Below are positions 8,348-15,256 of a stretch of 38,773 nucleotides of DNA, in pieces. The stretch spans positions 1 to 38,773 of the forward strand of contig CAMIYM010000020.1 in NCBI GenBank assembly GCA_946403085.1, in the 5' to 3' direction. Positions within the stretch are counted from its first letter, which is position 1. Each line of letters opens with the position of its first letter. A model generated the notes under the pieces. That model worked only from the letters and a program-made list of their open reading frames with translations. It was not told the DNA's origin and did no database searches. The DNA is from an uncultured Clostridia bacterium (lineage in GTDB: Bacteria > Bacillota > Clostridia > Saccharofermentanales > Saccharofermentanaceae). The position numbers were made by a program, and so were the translations under genes.

Positions 8348-9409
8348 TCATAAGGCCCTTTTAAATTTAATGTTGTCACCTCTGTCAGTGACTATCTCGT
8401 AACCTATGCTGCCTATTCTGTTCTTAAGGCAGTTCATGCATTCTGCAGCTTCTTCACCGGTGCATATCTTGTTGTCGTAAAGTGCATACTTCTTCCTGAC
8501 TCCGACCGGTGACAGATTCGGCATCACAACATTCGCTCCTGCCAGGATACCGAGTTCTCTTCCTCTCGGATTAATCGTTCCGAGCGCCGTTGTAGCCGGA
8601 AGCAACACGGTCGGAAGCATCAGTCTGATAATGCTGAGAAGATAAAGCGTGAGGTCTAATCCGCCTGCCTTCATATCCTTAAACTGTGTATCCTGATGAG
8701 GTATGAAAGGGCCGATGCCGATCATCTCAGGATCGAGTTTTTTAAGGAATAGAAGATCATCTGCGATGTTCTCATTTGTCTGATACGGTGATCCGACCAT
8801 AAATCCTGCTCCGGTCTGGAAACCGATCTTCTTGAGGTTATACAGACACTGCTGCCTGTTCTCAGGTGAAAGATTTGCCGGATGGAGTTTTCCATAGTGG
8901 GCAAAGTCTGCTGTCTCGTGCCTTAACAGATATCTGTCAGCACCCGCATCGTAAAATGCTTTATAAGACTCATAACTCTTCTCACCGATCGACAAAGTCA
9001 CCGCCACATCAGGATGTTCATTCTTGATCGACTTGATGATGTCGACGATCATGTCATCCTTATAGTAGGCATCCTCACCGCCCTGCAGGACGATCGTTCT
9101 GAAGCCCAGGTCATAACCGTAAGAAGCGCATTCTGTGATCTCTTCTTTGGTAAGCCTGTATCTGTCCGCATTCCTGTTGGAGCACCTGATCCCGCAGTAG
9201 TAGCAATCGTTCCTGCAGTAGTTCGTAAACTCGATAAGACCTCTTACGAATACCTTGTTACCGTAATGCTCTCTGGCGATTTTTGAAGCATGCTCAGCAA
9301 GTTCGGACTGTATCTCAGAAGTCCTGTTTTCGAGAAGACAGATGATCTCTTCGCGCGTCAGTTCATGACTGTCATATAGTTTGTCTAATATGGATCTTAT
9401 ATCAGTCAT
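8348..9409 (-). CDS. hydE: Radical SAM enzyme HydE, [FeFe]-hydrogenase maturase
   Basis: HydE acts on the Fe complex made by HydG during assembly of the 2Fe subcluster with its dithiomethylamine bridge. The protein is 353 residues from the ATG at 9409, close to the family length. Radical SAM ligands are C65-x3-C69-x2-C72 in YCRNDCYYC, and downstream segments such as LQGGEDAYY and IGIGPFIPHQDT match HydE/BioB-like barrels. A TTG three codons upstream is possible, but the ATG is preferred. No clear ribosome binding site is seen; the start overlaps the end of the regulator gene by eight bases, so translation is probably coupled. Three cysteines in the last 40 residues (CTGEEAAECMNCLKN) may bind the second, non-essential cluster known in some HydE proteins. 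Confidence 0.96.
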   Translation of the reverse strand: MTDIRSILDKLYDSHELTREEIICLLENRTSEIQSELAEHASKIAREHYGNKVFVRGLIEFTNYCRNDCYYCGIRCSNRNADRYRLTKEEITECASYGYDLGFRTIVLQGGEDAYYKDDMIVDIIKSIKNEHPDVAVTLSIGEKSYESYKAFYDAGADRYLLRHETADFAHYGKLHPANLSPENRQQCLYNLKKIGFQTGAGFMVGSPYQTNENIADDLLFLKKLDPEMIGIGPFIPHQDTQFKDMKAGGLDLTLYLLSIIRLMLPTVLLPATTALGTINPRGRELGILAGANVVMPNLSPVGVRKKYALYDNKICTGEEAAECMNCLKNRIGSIGYEIVTDRGDNIKFKRAL

Positions 9410-9659
9410 TATTGGCAAGTCTCGAATACGTGATCTTAGCTGATACGCCGTCGAGCATGCCGAGTTTGCCGGATACCGAACTGATCAGATTCTCGGGCGC
9501 GTCAACAACGACACTGATAATGGAGATATTCCTCTCTTTGTAAGGAATACCCATCCTTCCGACGACATAGTCCCTCACATCGTGGAGTATGTCATTGATC
9601 TGTGCAACTGAATCGGGATTCTCGACAATAATGCCGATAATAGCAACTCTCGTCTCCAT
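9402..9659 (-). CDS. TM1266-type iron-only hydrogenase system regulator
   Basis: A small protein of 85 residues with the pattern of the TM1266 family, annotated as putative regulator of iron-only hydrogenase systems. METRVAIIGIIVE opens a beta strand, the helix DSVAQINDILHDVRDYVVGRMG follows, and IISVVVDAP... completes an ACT-like ferredoxin fold. AAAGGAGG just upstream of the ATG at 9659 decides the start over an upstream in-frame codon. It is the first gene of the hyd operon, preceded by a long leader and a palindrome-rich promoter. Members are seen beside hydEFG genes in many Clostridia and Thermotoga; their molecular action is not established, and no DNA-binding helix-turn-helix is evident here. 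Confidence 0.88.
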   Translation of the reverse strand: METRVAIIGIIVENPDSVAQINDILHDVRDYVVGRMGIPYKERNISIISVVVDAPENLISSVSGKLGMLDGVSAKITYSRLANND

Positions 9660-9692
9660 TTGACCTCCTTTCACTCCTATAGAGCAAACAAG

Positions 9693-9765
9693 GTTCTGAA
9701 GCATTTTAAGTATAGAAATTTACTTAAAGCCTTCCGCGTCAGGACGAACCTTCCGCATTCAGAAC
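9693..9765 (-). promoter_or_regulatory. Foldable leader upstream of the hyd operon
   Basis: In the transcript sense an outer 8-base-pair stem joins GTTCTGAA (9758-9765) to TTCAGAAC (9693-9700). It encloses a second hairpin, TTTAAGTA (9721-9728) with TACTTAAA (9705-9712), and a 29-base segment with two copies of GCGGAAGG. The element ends about 20 bases before the AAAGGAGG site of the regulator gene. Both stems are exact. Together they could form a three-way junction, hence a possible cis-acting RNA; I do not recognise a known riboswitch class. Confidence 0.45.
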
Positions 9766-9883
9766 TGTTAACGATAAAGTATCACCTTGTAATAACAAAA
9801 GCAATCGGTTCTGTGATGCTCTCCGTAAAGAGGTCAGTTTTCGATTGTTTTAATGAACTGAAGTCGAAAAAGCTGTGCCAAAG

Positions 9884-9939
9884 TCACAGTAATAGTCACA
9901 GTACACTGTGATTTATACTGTAAAAAAAGCCCTCAACAA
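9884..9939 (-). promoter_or_regulatory. Promoter of the hyd operon with overlapping palindromic operator
   Basis: Minus-strand TTGTTG (9934-9939) and TATAAA (9912-9917) are 16 bases apart. Directly after the -10 box lies TCACAGT-gt-ACTGTGA (9896-9911), flanked by outer half-sites (9886-9891 and 9916-9921) at equal 4-base spacing, so the whole block 9886-9921 is symmetric. A regulator bound there would cover the start of transcription near 9905. A weaker alternative promoter exists at 9776-9804 (TTGCTT, 17 bases, TACTTT). Confidence 0.55.
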
Positions 9940-9941
9940 TA

Positions 9942-9990
9942 AAAAATCACAGTATAAGTCACTGTATACTGTGATTTTTCTGTGATTTTA
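9942..9990 (-). terminator. Perfect 15-base inverted repeat, terminator of the aldo/keto reductase gene and possible operator
   Basis: The arms 9942-9956 and 9965-9979 are exact complements (AAAAATCACAGTATA and its reverse) around an 8-base loop, with T-runs on both sides, so the hairpin can terminate leftward transcription from the reductase gene, which stops at 10009. The arm contains the same TCACAGTA word as the operator at 9896, and a further CTGTGAT half-site lies at 9980. It may therefore be both a terminator and a second regulator site just upstream of the hyd -35 box. Confidence 0.6.
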
Positions 9991-10008
9991 TGAGGCTAAT
10001 GACAATAA

Positions 10009-11184
10009 TCAGCCGCGCTTCTTGCCGACCATGACCCTTCTGGCAGCCTTAAGATAGATCTTCTGCCACCAGGGTCTTAACGCCTTATCAGCCTCGACGA
10101 GTTTTTCCCTGATCGGTATCTCCTGTGGACAATGCTGCTCGCACTTTCCGCACTTTACACAGAGCGATGCATCAGCGGGAGTTATGCGCAGAGCAACAGT
10201 CTGGAAATACTCAAGACGGCCGGAGCTTTTATTCTCTGAGTACATATGGTTATAGCACGAAAAGATCGCCGGTATATCAACGCCCTTAGGACAAGGCATG
10301 CAGTATCTGCAGCCTGTGCAGTTTACCTTCGTGCTCTCGATGATGTATGACTTGATCTTAGATATGAATTCCTTCTCGGCAGGACCATAGCCGCCGGCCT
10401 TTGCCTCCGAAGCGATACGGCAGTTCTCTTCGACCATGTCGATAGAGTTCATGCCTGATAATACGCATGTGATCTCGGGCTGATCCCAGAGCCATCTGAA
10501 TGCCCACTCTGCAGGTGTCCATCCGTGAGGGTCAGCTGCTATCTCGCGCTTAGCCTTTTCAGGCAGGAGATCGACTAACTTGCCGCCTCTTAACGGTTCC
10601 ATGATGAATATGGAAAGTCCCTTTTCGCTGGCTGCCTTGATGCCTTCTCTCCCTGCCTGTGTGAACTCGTCGAAATAGTTGTACTGGACAAGGCAGAAAT
10701 CCCAGTCGTAAGCGTTGAGGATCTGCTTAAATGAATTTGTATTTCCGTGGAAAGAAAATCCGATATTCCTGATCTGGCCGCTCTTCTTTTTCTCGGCGAT
10801 CCATTCTTCGATTCCGAGTTCCTTGAGCTTCTCCCACTGGTTAATGTCGGTCATGTGGTGCATCAGATAGTTGTCCACATAGTCGGTGCGGAGGCGCTTT
10901 AATTCCTCCTCGAAATACTTATCAAGACCAGCGCGGTTTCTGATGAGGTACTGCGGGAGTTTGGTGGCAAGACGGATCTTGTCACGGATACCGTTCTTCT
11001 CGATGATGCGTCCGACAAGCTCTTCACTTCCCGGATAGATATAAGCAGTATCGAAATAATTGACGCCCAGTTCGTAGGCACGCATGAATTCCTTCTCGGC
11101 CTTGTCGAAGTCCAGAGAGCTGCCGCTCCTGGTAAATCTCATGCACCCGTAACCTAAGATAGAATAACCGTTTCTTTGCTGCAT
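10009..11184 (-). CDS. Aldo/keto reductase with C-terminal 4Fe-4S ferredoxin domain
   Basis: An NAD(P)H-type oxidoreductase of 391 residues, probably cytosolic. The N-terminal barrel carries the aldo/keto reductase tetrad: D45 and Y50 in FDTAYIYPGSEE, K75 in ATKLPQ and H109/H110 in YLMHHMTD. The C-terminal part has two cysteine clusters, C289-x2-C292-x2-C295-x2-C298-P and C342-x2-C345-x2-C348-x3-C352-P, the pattern of two 4Fe-4S clusters. Such fused enzymes are common in anaerobes and are thought to move electrons between ferredoxin-like clusters and carbonyl substrates; the substrate is unknown. GGGAGA lies upstream of the ATG. The gene is monocistronic between two hairpins. No strong promoter box is obvious in 11185-11280. 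Confidence 0.94.
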   Translation of the reverse strand: MQQRNGYSILGYGCMRFTRSGSSLDFDKAEKEFMRAYELGVNYFDTAYIYPGSEELVGRIIEKNGIRDKIRLATKLPQYLIRNRAGLDKYFEEELKRLRTDYVDNYLMHHMTDINQWEKLKELGIEEWIAEKKKSGQIRNIGFSFHGNTNSFKQILNAYDWDFCLVQYNYFDEFTQAGREGIKAASEKGLSIFIMEPLRGGKLVDLLPEKAKREIAADPHGWTPAEWAFRWLWDQPEITCVLSGMNSIDMVEENCRIASEAKAGGYGPAEKEFISKIKSYIIESTKVNCTGCRYCMPCPKGVDIPAIFSCYNHMYSENKSSGRLEYFQTVALRITPADASLCVKCGKCEQHCPQEIPIREKLVEADKALRPWWQKIYLKAARRVMVGKKRG

Positions 11185-11282
11185 AACTAATCTCCCTTAA
11201 TCACTTTTCAATAGATTAGCATATGCAAACTGATAGTTATGTTTTCACTTGGGCATTTTTGTAAAAAACCTATCACTTTTTT

Positions 11283-11346
11283 GCAAACAAAAAGGACAGG
11301 CCCCTTCAAGCCGTATCCACGCGGAACTTGAAAAAGCCTGTCCTTT
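11283..11346 (-). terminator. Long terminator hairpin downstream of hsp20
   Basis: An 11-base-pair outer stem (AAAGGACAGGC at 11291-11301 with its complement at 11336-11346) encloses a second 6-base-pair stem, TTCAAG/CTTGAA. Read leftward from hsp20 it is followed by TTTTTGTTT, so it should end the hsp20 transcript. Confidence 0.8.
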
Positions 11347-11420
11347 GTGTTCAAAGTTGCCTTGCTTCAAAATATGAGATCAGAAAAGTTGCGGTCCATC
11401 AAGGGGATCTTAGAAGGACT

Positions 11421-11870
11421 TTAGCCTTCGATCGCAATTGTGTTATTTCCCGGAAGTGCTTTAAGTTCCTTCTTCGGGATCGTGAGCTTAAGTACGCCGT
11501 CTTCGAACTTGGCCTTTACATCTTCGACCTTAACGCTCTCACCTACGTAGAAGCTTCTCTGCATCGCACCGGAATATCTCTCCTGACGGATGATCTTGCC
11601 GTGCTTATCCTTCTTGTCGACATCGTGACCCTTAGCTGCGCTGATTGTCATGTAACCATCTTCGAGCTTAACGTTGATCTGATCTTTCTTAAATCCAGGA
11701 AGATCGATCTCGAGCTCATAATCGGTCTCATTCTCCTGCACATCAGTCTTCATGAGAAGGTCTGAATGCTTGCCGTAAAGCCTCTTATCAAGGTTCGCAA
11801 GTTCTCTCTGTGTAGGGAAACCCCAAAAATCATCAAACAAGTTCTCACCAAAAATACCGGACATCAACAT
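11421..11870 (-). CDS. hsp20: Hsp20 / alpha-crystallin small heat-shock protein
   Basis: An ATP-independent holdase chaperone that keeps unfolding proteins soluble under stress. The 149-residue product has a short N-terminal arm (GIFGENLFDDFWGFP), the alpha-crystallin domain with YELEIDLPGFKKDQINVKLE and the closing strand GVLKLTIPKKE typical of the family, and a short C-terminal tail. Of several in-frame ATG codons I chose 11870, nine bases after AAGGAG; an ATG directly abutting the AGGAG is too close. The promoter carries a perfect CIRCE element, so HrcA should repress it in normal growth. It is monocistronic, ending at the hairpin 11283-11346. Confidence 0.95.
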   Translation of the reverse strand: MLMSGIFGENLFDDFWGFPTQRELANLDKRLYGKHSDLLMKTDVQENETDYELEIDLPGFKKDQINVKLEDGYMTISAAKGHDVDKKDKHGKIIRQERYSGAMQRSFYVGESVKVEDVKAKFEDGVLKLTIPKKELKALPGNNTIAIEG

Positions 11871-11973
11871 AATAATCATCTCCTTTTCAGCTGTTATCAT
11901 TTGACTGTTGTTATCCGAGCATCCGGGGCGGAGGTCTTATTCTATTCGATCTTCGTTCCTTTGTTCGCCTCTT

Positions 11974-12015
11974 ATTATAGTCCCTCGATTAGCACTCGCA
12001 AGAGGAGAGTGCTAA
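11974..12015 (-). promoter_or_regulatory. hsp20 promoter with perfect CIRCE (HrcA) operator
   Basis: TTAGCACTC (11989-11997), nine bases, then GAGTGCTAA (12007-12015) is the exact consensus CIRCE inverted repeat bound by HrcA. On the minus strand the -10 box TATAAT is at 11974-11979 and TTGCGA at 11996-12001 is a usable -35 box 16 bases away, so the operator overlaps the -35 region and spacer. Bound HrcA would exclude RNA polymerase. Confidence 0.95.
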
Positions 12016-12201
12016 TCAATTGTTCGAAAATCAGTCTTCAACGTTGTGCATTTTTTGTCACTCCACATCGCGAAAACGGAACTACAATGAAGTGGGTGCT
12101 TCACTTTCCCCTAATCCCCGCATTCCCCTGTTTCTCATTTGAATATCAATAAAAAGAAAGCCTCATTCGATATTCTTTTATTGAAATTCGATAAAAAATT
12201 G

Positions 12202-12230
12202 TTGCATTTCAATTTTCCATGGTGTATTAT
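12202..12230 (+). promoter_or_regulatory. Promoter of the lipoprotein operon
   Basis: TTGCAT (12202-12207) and TATTAT (12225-12230) are 17 bases apart, 28 bases before the ATG at 12259. This is the only good promoter seen for the five plus-strand genes that follow. Confidence 0.65.
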
Positions 12231-12258
12231 AGCGGCATCAAGAAAGGGGATAATACAT

Positions 12259-13068
12259 ATGAAAGAATTGAAGACAGCGGCATTGATACTTTGCAGCACC
12301 ATCTTGATCTCAGGCTGCCAGCCGCACAAGAATATGGGAAATAAGAATAACAACTTCGATCTGCCCGTTAATCCGGAGATCTTCAAGACGGTCTATGACA
12401 GTGATTATAAGGAGATGACGATCGAAGTATACGGCAGGACTTATGTCGATTACGGATCTATCTCCGATGAATATAAGGACTATTCGATCAGAGATTGCCT
12501 TGGACATATCGAAGATCACGAGAGCAGGCGCGTATACACACTCGCAGAAGATCCTTATGACAACTATATCCTGGTCAAGAATCTCAACAGTTATTCAGGC
12601 GACACGAGATTCTTCAGAGCCACGGATACGATGAGAAAGGATATCTTTACACCTCAATATATCGAGCCGCTCGGTTTTGAATGCTGGTGTGATTCAGGAC
12701 GTCACAGTGAACAGCCTGCTGCAACTGTCGGATTGATCCTTAACGCAGACAATATTAAGATGCTCAGCTACGAGTATTCGATCAACGGCAGGACCGCCGG
12801 CGGCTGTGAGACCGGACACACCAATGGATCTCCCTTTAAGAAGGGTGATCTCATCAAGGTCTATATAACCGAATATGAACTCGGTGACAAGGCAGATAAG
12901 AATGCACCATTCAACTTAAGCATTACATTCAAGGTCACGGATACAAACGACAATGTTTATGAGGTCAAAGGCTCATATGACCGCCAGATGATGCTCGGCG
13001 CATACCTCGTAAGCCTCTCGATCGAAGACGATATGACAAACGGCTATTACCTTAAAGAAGATATTTAA
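12259..13068 (+). CDS. Lipoprotein, paralogue of the next gene, unknown function
   Basis: The start is set at 12259, not at the upstream in-frame ATG at 12139, because AAAGGGG lies nine bases before it and the product then begins with signal peptide MKELKTAALILCSTIL and lipobox ISGC. The 269-residue lipoprotein is clearly homologous along its length to the product of 13081-13875. Shared features include VxGRxYxxYG, (L)AEDPYDNYILVK against MEDPFDNYIMVK, FRATDT...KDI(F/L)TP.YIE.LG.ECW and a C-terminal G.YLVSL/G.YFRQL segment. The overall pattern suggests a beta-rich extracellular domain of the kind that binds a ligand or wall component. I do not recognise the family. First gene of a five-gene operon. 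Confidence 0.82.
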   Translation: MKELKTAALILCSTILISGCQPHKNMGNKNNNFDLPVNPEIFKTVYDSDYKEMTIEVYGRTYVDYGSISDEYKDYSIRDCLGHIEDHESRRVYTLAEDPYDNYILVKNLNSYSGDTRFFRATDTMRKDIFTPQYIEPLGFECWCDSGRHSEQPAATVGLILNADNIKMLSYEYSINGRTAGGCETGHTNGSPFKKGDLIKVYITEYELGDKADKNAPFNLSITFKVTDTNDNVYEVKGSYDRQMMLGAYLVSLSIEDDMTNGYYLKEDI

Positions 13069-13080
13069 CGGAGATATAAA

Positions 13081-13875
13081 ATGAAAGAAGTTAAGACAAT
13101 CATCCTGATAACAGTTTTTGCACTGCTTTTATCCGGATGTTCATTTTTCAAGAAAAACCCTGTTTACGACCTCCCTGCCGGAGCTCCCTCATACGAAAAG
13201 AAATACGATGAAGATACCGGCAGTACGATGATTGTTGTAGACGGCAGGTATTATGAATATTTCGGCACACTGAGAAATAAGATAAATGACGACTCAATAA
13301 GAGCATGCATCGGATATGCAGGTGATGATAAGAACGAGCGTCTCTACACATTAATGGAAGATCCGTTCGACAACTATATCATGGTCAAATGCGCAAACGG
13401 CATCATGGAACAGCCGGGATTTTACAGAGCCAGTGATACAAGGAACAAGGACATCCTTACACCTTCATATATCGAATCCTTAGGCTATGAGTGCTGGGGC
13501 TCTTCAGGTCTTCACTATGAAGAAAGATCAGCAGTGATCGGCGTTGTCTGCGAAGCAGATAACATCATAGAGATCGACTATTCCGTAGACATTAACGGCA
13601 AGCATTCGAATATTGGCGGAGTCCGCAATGGCAACATGAGTGTTCTTAAACACGGTGATCTCTTAACGTTCGAGATCCTTGAAAGAAGCGTCACCAAGTA
13701 CGCTGATCCTGATAAGCCATTTACTGTCAGGGTAACTTTATCCGTTATCAAAAAGGACGGACAGACGGTAGATGTAGACGGTGAATTCACACACGATATG
13801 ATGCTCGGCGGATACTTCCGCCAGCTCGAAGTTCATTACGACGAAGCCAAAGGCTATTACCTTGTTGTAAACTGA
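13081..13875 (+). CDS. Lipoprotein, paralogue of the preceding gene, unknown function
   Basis: A 264-residue lipoprotein with signal peptide MKEVKTIILITVFALL and lipobox LSGC. GGAGAT before the ATG is the ribosome binding site, and only 12 bases separate it from the preceding gene. The two mature domains align end to end with conserved blocks (DPFDNYIMVK, RASDT, YIESLGYECW, DMMLGGYF), so this is a tandem duplication that has diverged considerably. The conserved ECW and the D-Y-D-N-Y-I segment are the strongest family signatures. The pair may form a heteromer on the cell surface; that is inference. Confidence 0.82.
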   Translation: MKEVKTIILITVFALLLSGCSFFKKNPVYDLPAGAPSYEKKYDEDTGSTMIVVDGRYYEYFGTLRNKINDDSIRACIGYAGDDKNERLYTLMEDPFDNYIMVKCANGIMEQPGFYRASDTRNKDILTPSYIESLGYECWGSSGLHYEERSAVIGVVCEADNIIEIDYSVDINGKHSNIGGVRNGNMSVLKHGDLLTFEILERSVTKYADPDKPFTVRVTLSVIKKDGQTVDVDGEFTHDMMLGGYFRQLEVHYDEAKGYYLVVN

Positions 13876-13912
13876 ATCCGGCATCGAAAATAACATGGAA
13901 GGAGGCAGCAAA

Positions 13913-14518
13913 ATGAACAGAGAAGAAAGTATCGAACTCGCACGTGATCTTAACCGGAAATACGTGTCAGCAGAACAGCTCAGTTCAAAGATAAGGGAAT
14001 ATGAAAGAAAGCTCGCCAAGCCCGCTGATACCTACAAGGAAAAACGCAGCCTCTTCTATTACTACAAATCATACATAAAAGTATCTGTCATCACGACATT
14101 GCTGTTGTTGCTTCCTGCATATATTGTTTCAGGCATTGCAGAATTTCTTGCCCAGTCCTATCGTAATCACAGCCACATTGCTTTTATGATGCCCTTCCTG
14201 TTCCTAGCCATCGCTATTGTATTAATAAATGTTGCAGGCGTAATTGTATCAAAAAGAAAGCTTAAGGACTTCTATCTTTCCGAAGATGAAAGGATCAGAG
14301 AAGAACTTGAACTTAGAGATACATGGAAGCATGATCTTTCTGATCTCATGGATCAGTTTGAAGATCTGTCTGGAAAGCTCGACAAATATAATGATCTTGT
14401 CCCGGATGAATACCAGACACAAAGGCACATGAAAAGAGTCGAGGATCTTCTCCTTACAAATAAAGCAAATTCGTTTGAAGAAGCGATATCTCTTTTAGAA
14501 GGACAGGAAAGGACATGA
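13913..14518 (+). CDS. Membrane protein with two helices and cytoplasmic coiled-coil ends
   Basis: The start at 13913 is decided by GGAAGGAGG just upstream; an in-frame ATG at 13895 would place the ribosome binding site inside the gene. The 201-residue protein has a charged helical N-terminus (about 1-55), two membrane helices (about 60-82 and 92-116) and a long acidic helical C-terminus (about 125-200) with heptad-like leucines. Both ends are predicted to lie in the cytoplasm. Its stop overlaps the next start (ATGA), so translation is coupled. No known family is recognised; it could anchor or signal for the neighbouring lipoproteins. Confidence 0.75.
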   Translation: MNREESIELARDLNRKYVSAEQLSSKIREYERKLAKPADTYKEKRSLFYYYKSYIKVSVITTLLLLLPAYIVSGIAEFLAQSYRNHSHIAFMMPFLFLAIAIVLINVAGVIVSKRKLKDFYLSEDERIREELELRDTWKHDLSDLMDQFEDLSGKLDKYNDLVPDEYQTQRHMKRVEDLLLTNKANSFEEAISLLEGQERT

Positions 14519-15060
14519 GATCCATGCGCAGTCTCAAAGATCAATCTAAAAAAGTTGTCACAACTGTTGTCACGGCAGTTCTTCTCTTCACGCAGGTGTT
14601 CATGATCACGTCATGTACCAATAGCAAAGAGTTTAAAGAGAAGTTTTCGGAGCACGGGGAATCACTGACGGAACTTGCAGAACACTTGCAGGACACTGTG
14701 GACGGAAGAGGTGAATTCTACCTTCATTATGACGTTGAGAACGACTCTTACCGCTTAAGCATCAGAAGCACTGATGGTGATTTCACTGATGTTGATCTCG
14801 AGCAAGAACCTAAGATCAAGTCCAAGCTTGATGAACTGAGAGAAATATTCTATGAGGTCACTCACAGGAGCGGTCCCAATCTCATCTATGTAACTGATGA
14901 TTACGTCATCTTTGCAGAAGACGGATACTACGGATCCATGATCTATTCCGTAAACGGTTCCGTTGATAAAGAAACAAAGAAGAAATGGTGCTCAGAAGAT
15001 TATCAGAGATTCTATAAACTGAACAGCAATTGGTATTCGGTCTATATAGACCTGATATAA
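14515..15060 (+). CDS. Lipoprotein or secreted protein, unknown function
   Basis: A 181-residue protein. The N-terminus MRSMRSLKDQSKKVV is a long basic n-region, followed by a hydrophobic stretch and lipobox ITSC (Cys34). A second ATG three codons in is an alternative start. The mature part is acidic with a predicted helix (KEFKEKFSEHGESLTELAEHLQD) and then beta strands (YLHYDVENDSYRLSIRS, LIYVTDDYVIFAEDGYYG). It overlaps the preceding gene by four bases and is followed 14 bases later by a small membrane protein. No family recognised; by position it belongs to the same envelope system as the paired lipoproteins. Confidence 0.72.
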   Translation: MRSMRSLKDQSKKVVTTVVTAVLLFTQVFMITSCTNSKEFKEKFSEHGESLTELAEHLQDTVDGRGEFYLHYDVENDSYRLSIRSTDGDFTDVDLEQEPKIKSKLDELREIFYEVTHRSGPNLIYVTDDYVIFAEDGYYGSMIYSVNGSVDKETKKKWCSEDYQRFYKLNSNWYSVYIDLI

Positions 15061-15074
15061 GAAAGAGGCAAAAA

Positions 15075-15251
15075 ATGCAAACATTTCATCTCGGAGCTAC
15101 AGGCACAATAGTTTGCCTTTACATGCTCCTGATCGGGCTTGCGGTTTTCGCATTCATCAAGAAGAAGGTCGCAGCCGGAATCGCGATCATAGTTCTCTCA
15201 ACCTTGGTAATGTTCGCAATAGCGGCACTTTGGATTATATCACCGATGTAA
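15075..15251 (+). CDS. Small two-helix membrane protein
   Basis: A 58-residue protein starting at 15075, supported by AAAGAGG nine bases upstream. Two hydrophobic helices (about 8-26 and 32-54) are split by the basic turn KKK, so the loop probably faces the cytoplasm. Last gene of the five-gene operon; it ends five bases before the converging amidase gene, with no terminator hairpin between. Confidence 0.65.
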   Translation: MQTFHLGATGTIVCLYMLLIGLAVFAFIKKKVAAGIAIIVLSTLVMFAIAALWIISPM

Positions 15252-15256
15252 GTATC

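Noticed and set aside
9758..9780. Possible Rex site (TGTTAACGATAAA) before the hyd operon
   Set aside because: Only one half resembles the Rex consensus TTGTTAA-N4-TTAACAA; the second half is missing.
9660..9911. Plus-strand ORF of 83 codons in the hyd leader region
   Set aside because: No ribosome binding site, low-quality composition, and the region is explained by promoter, palindromes and leader stems of the opposite strand.
12139..12258. N-terminal extension of the first operon lipoprotein
   Set aside because: It contains the promoter and the ribosome binding site, and would place the signal peptide inside the protein.
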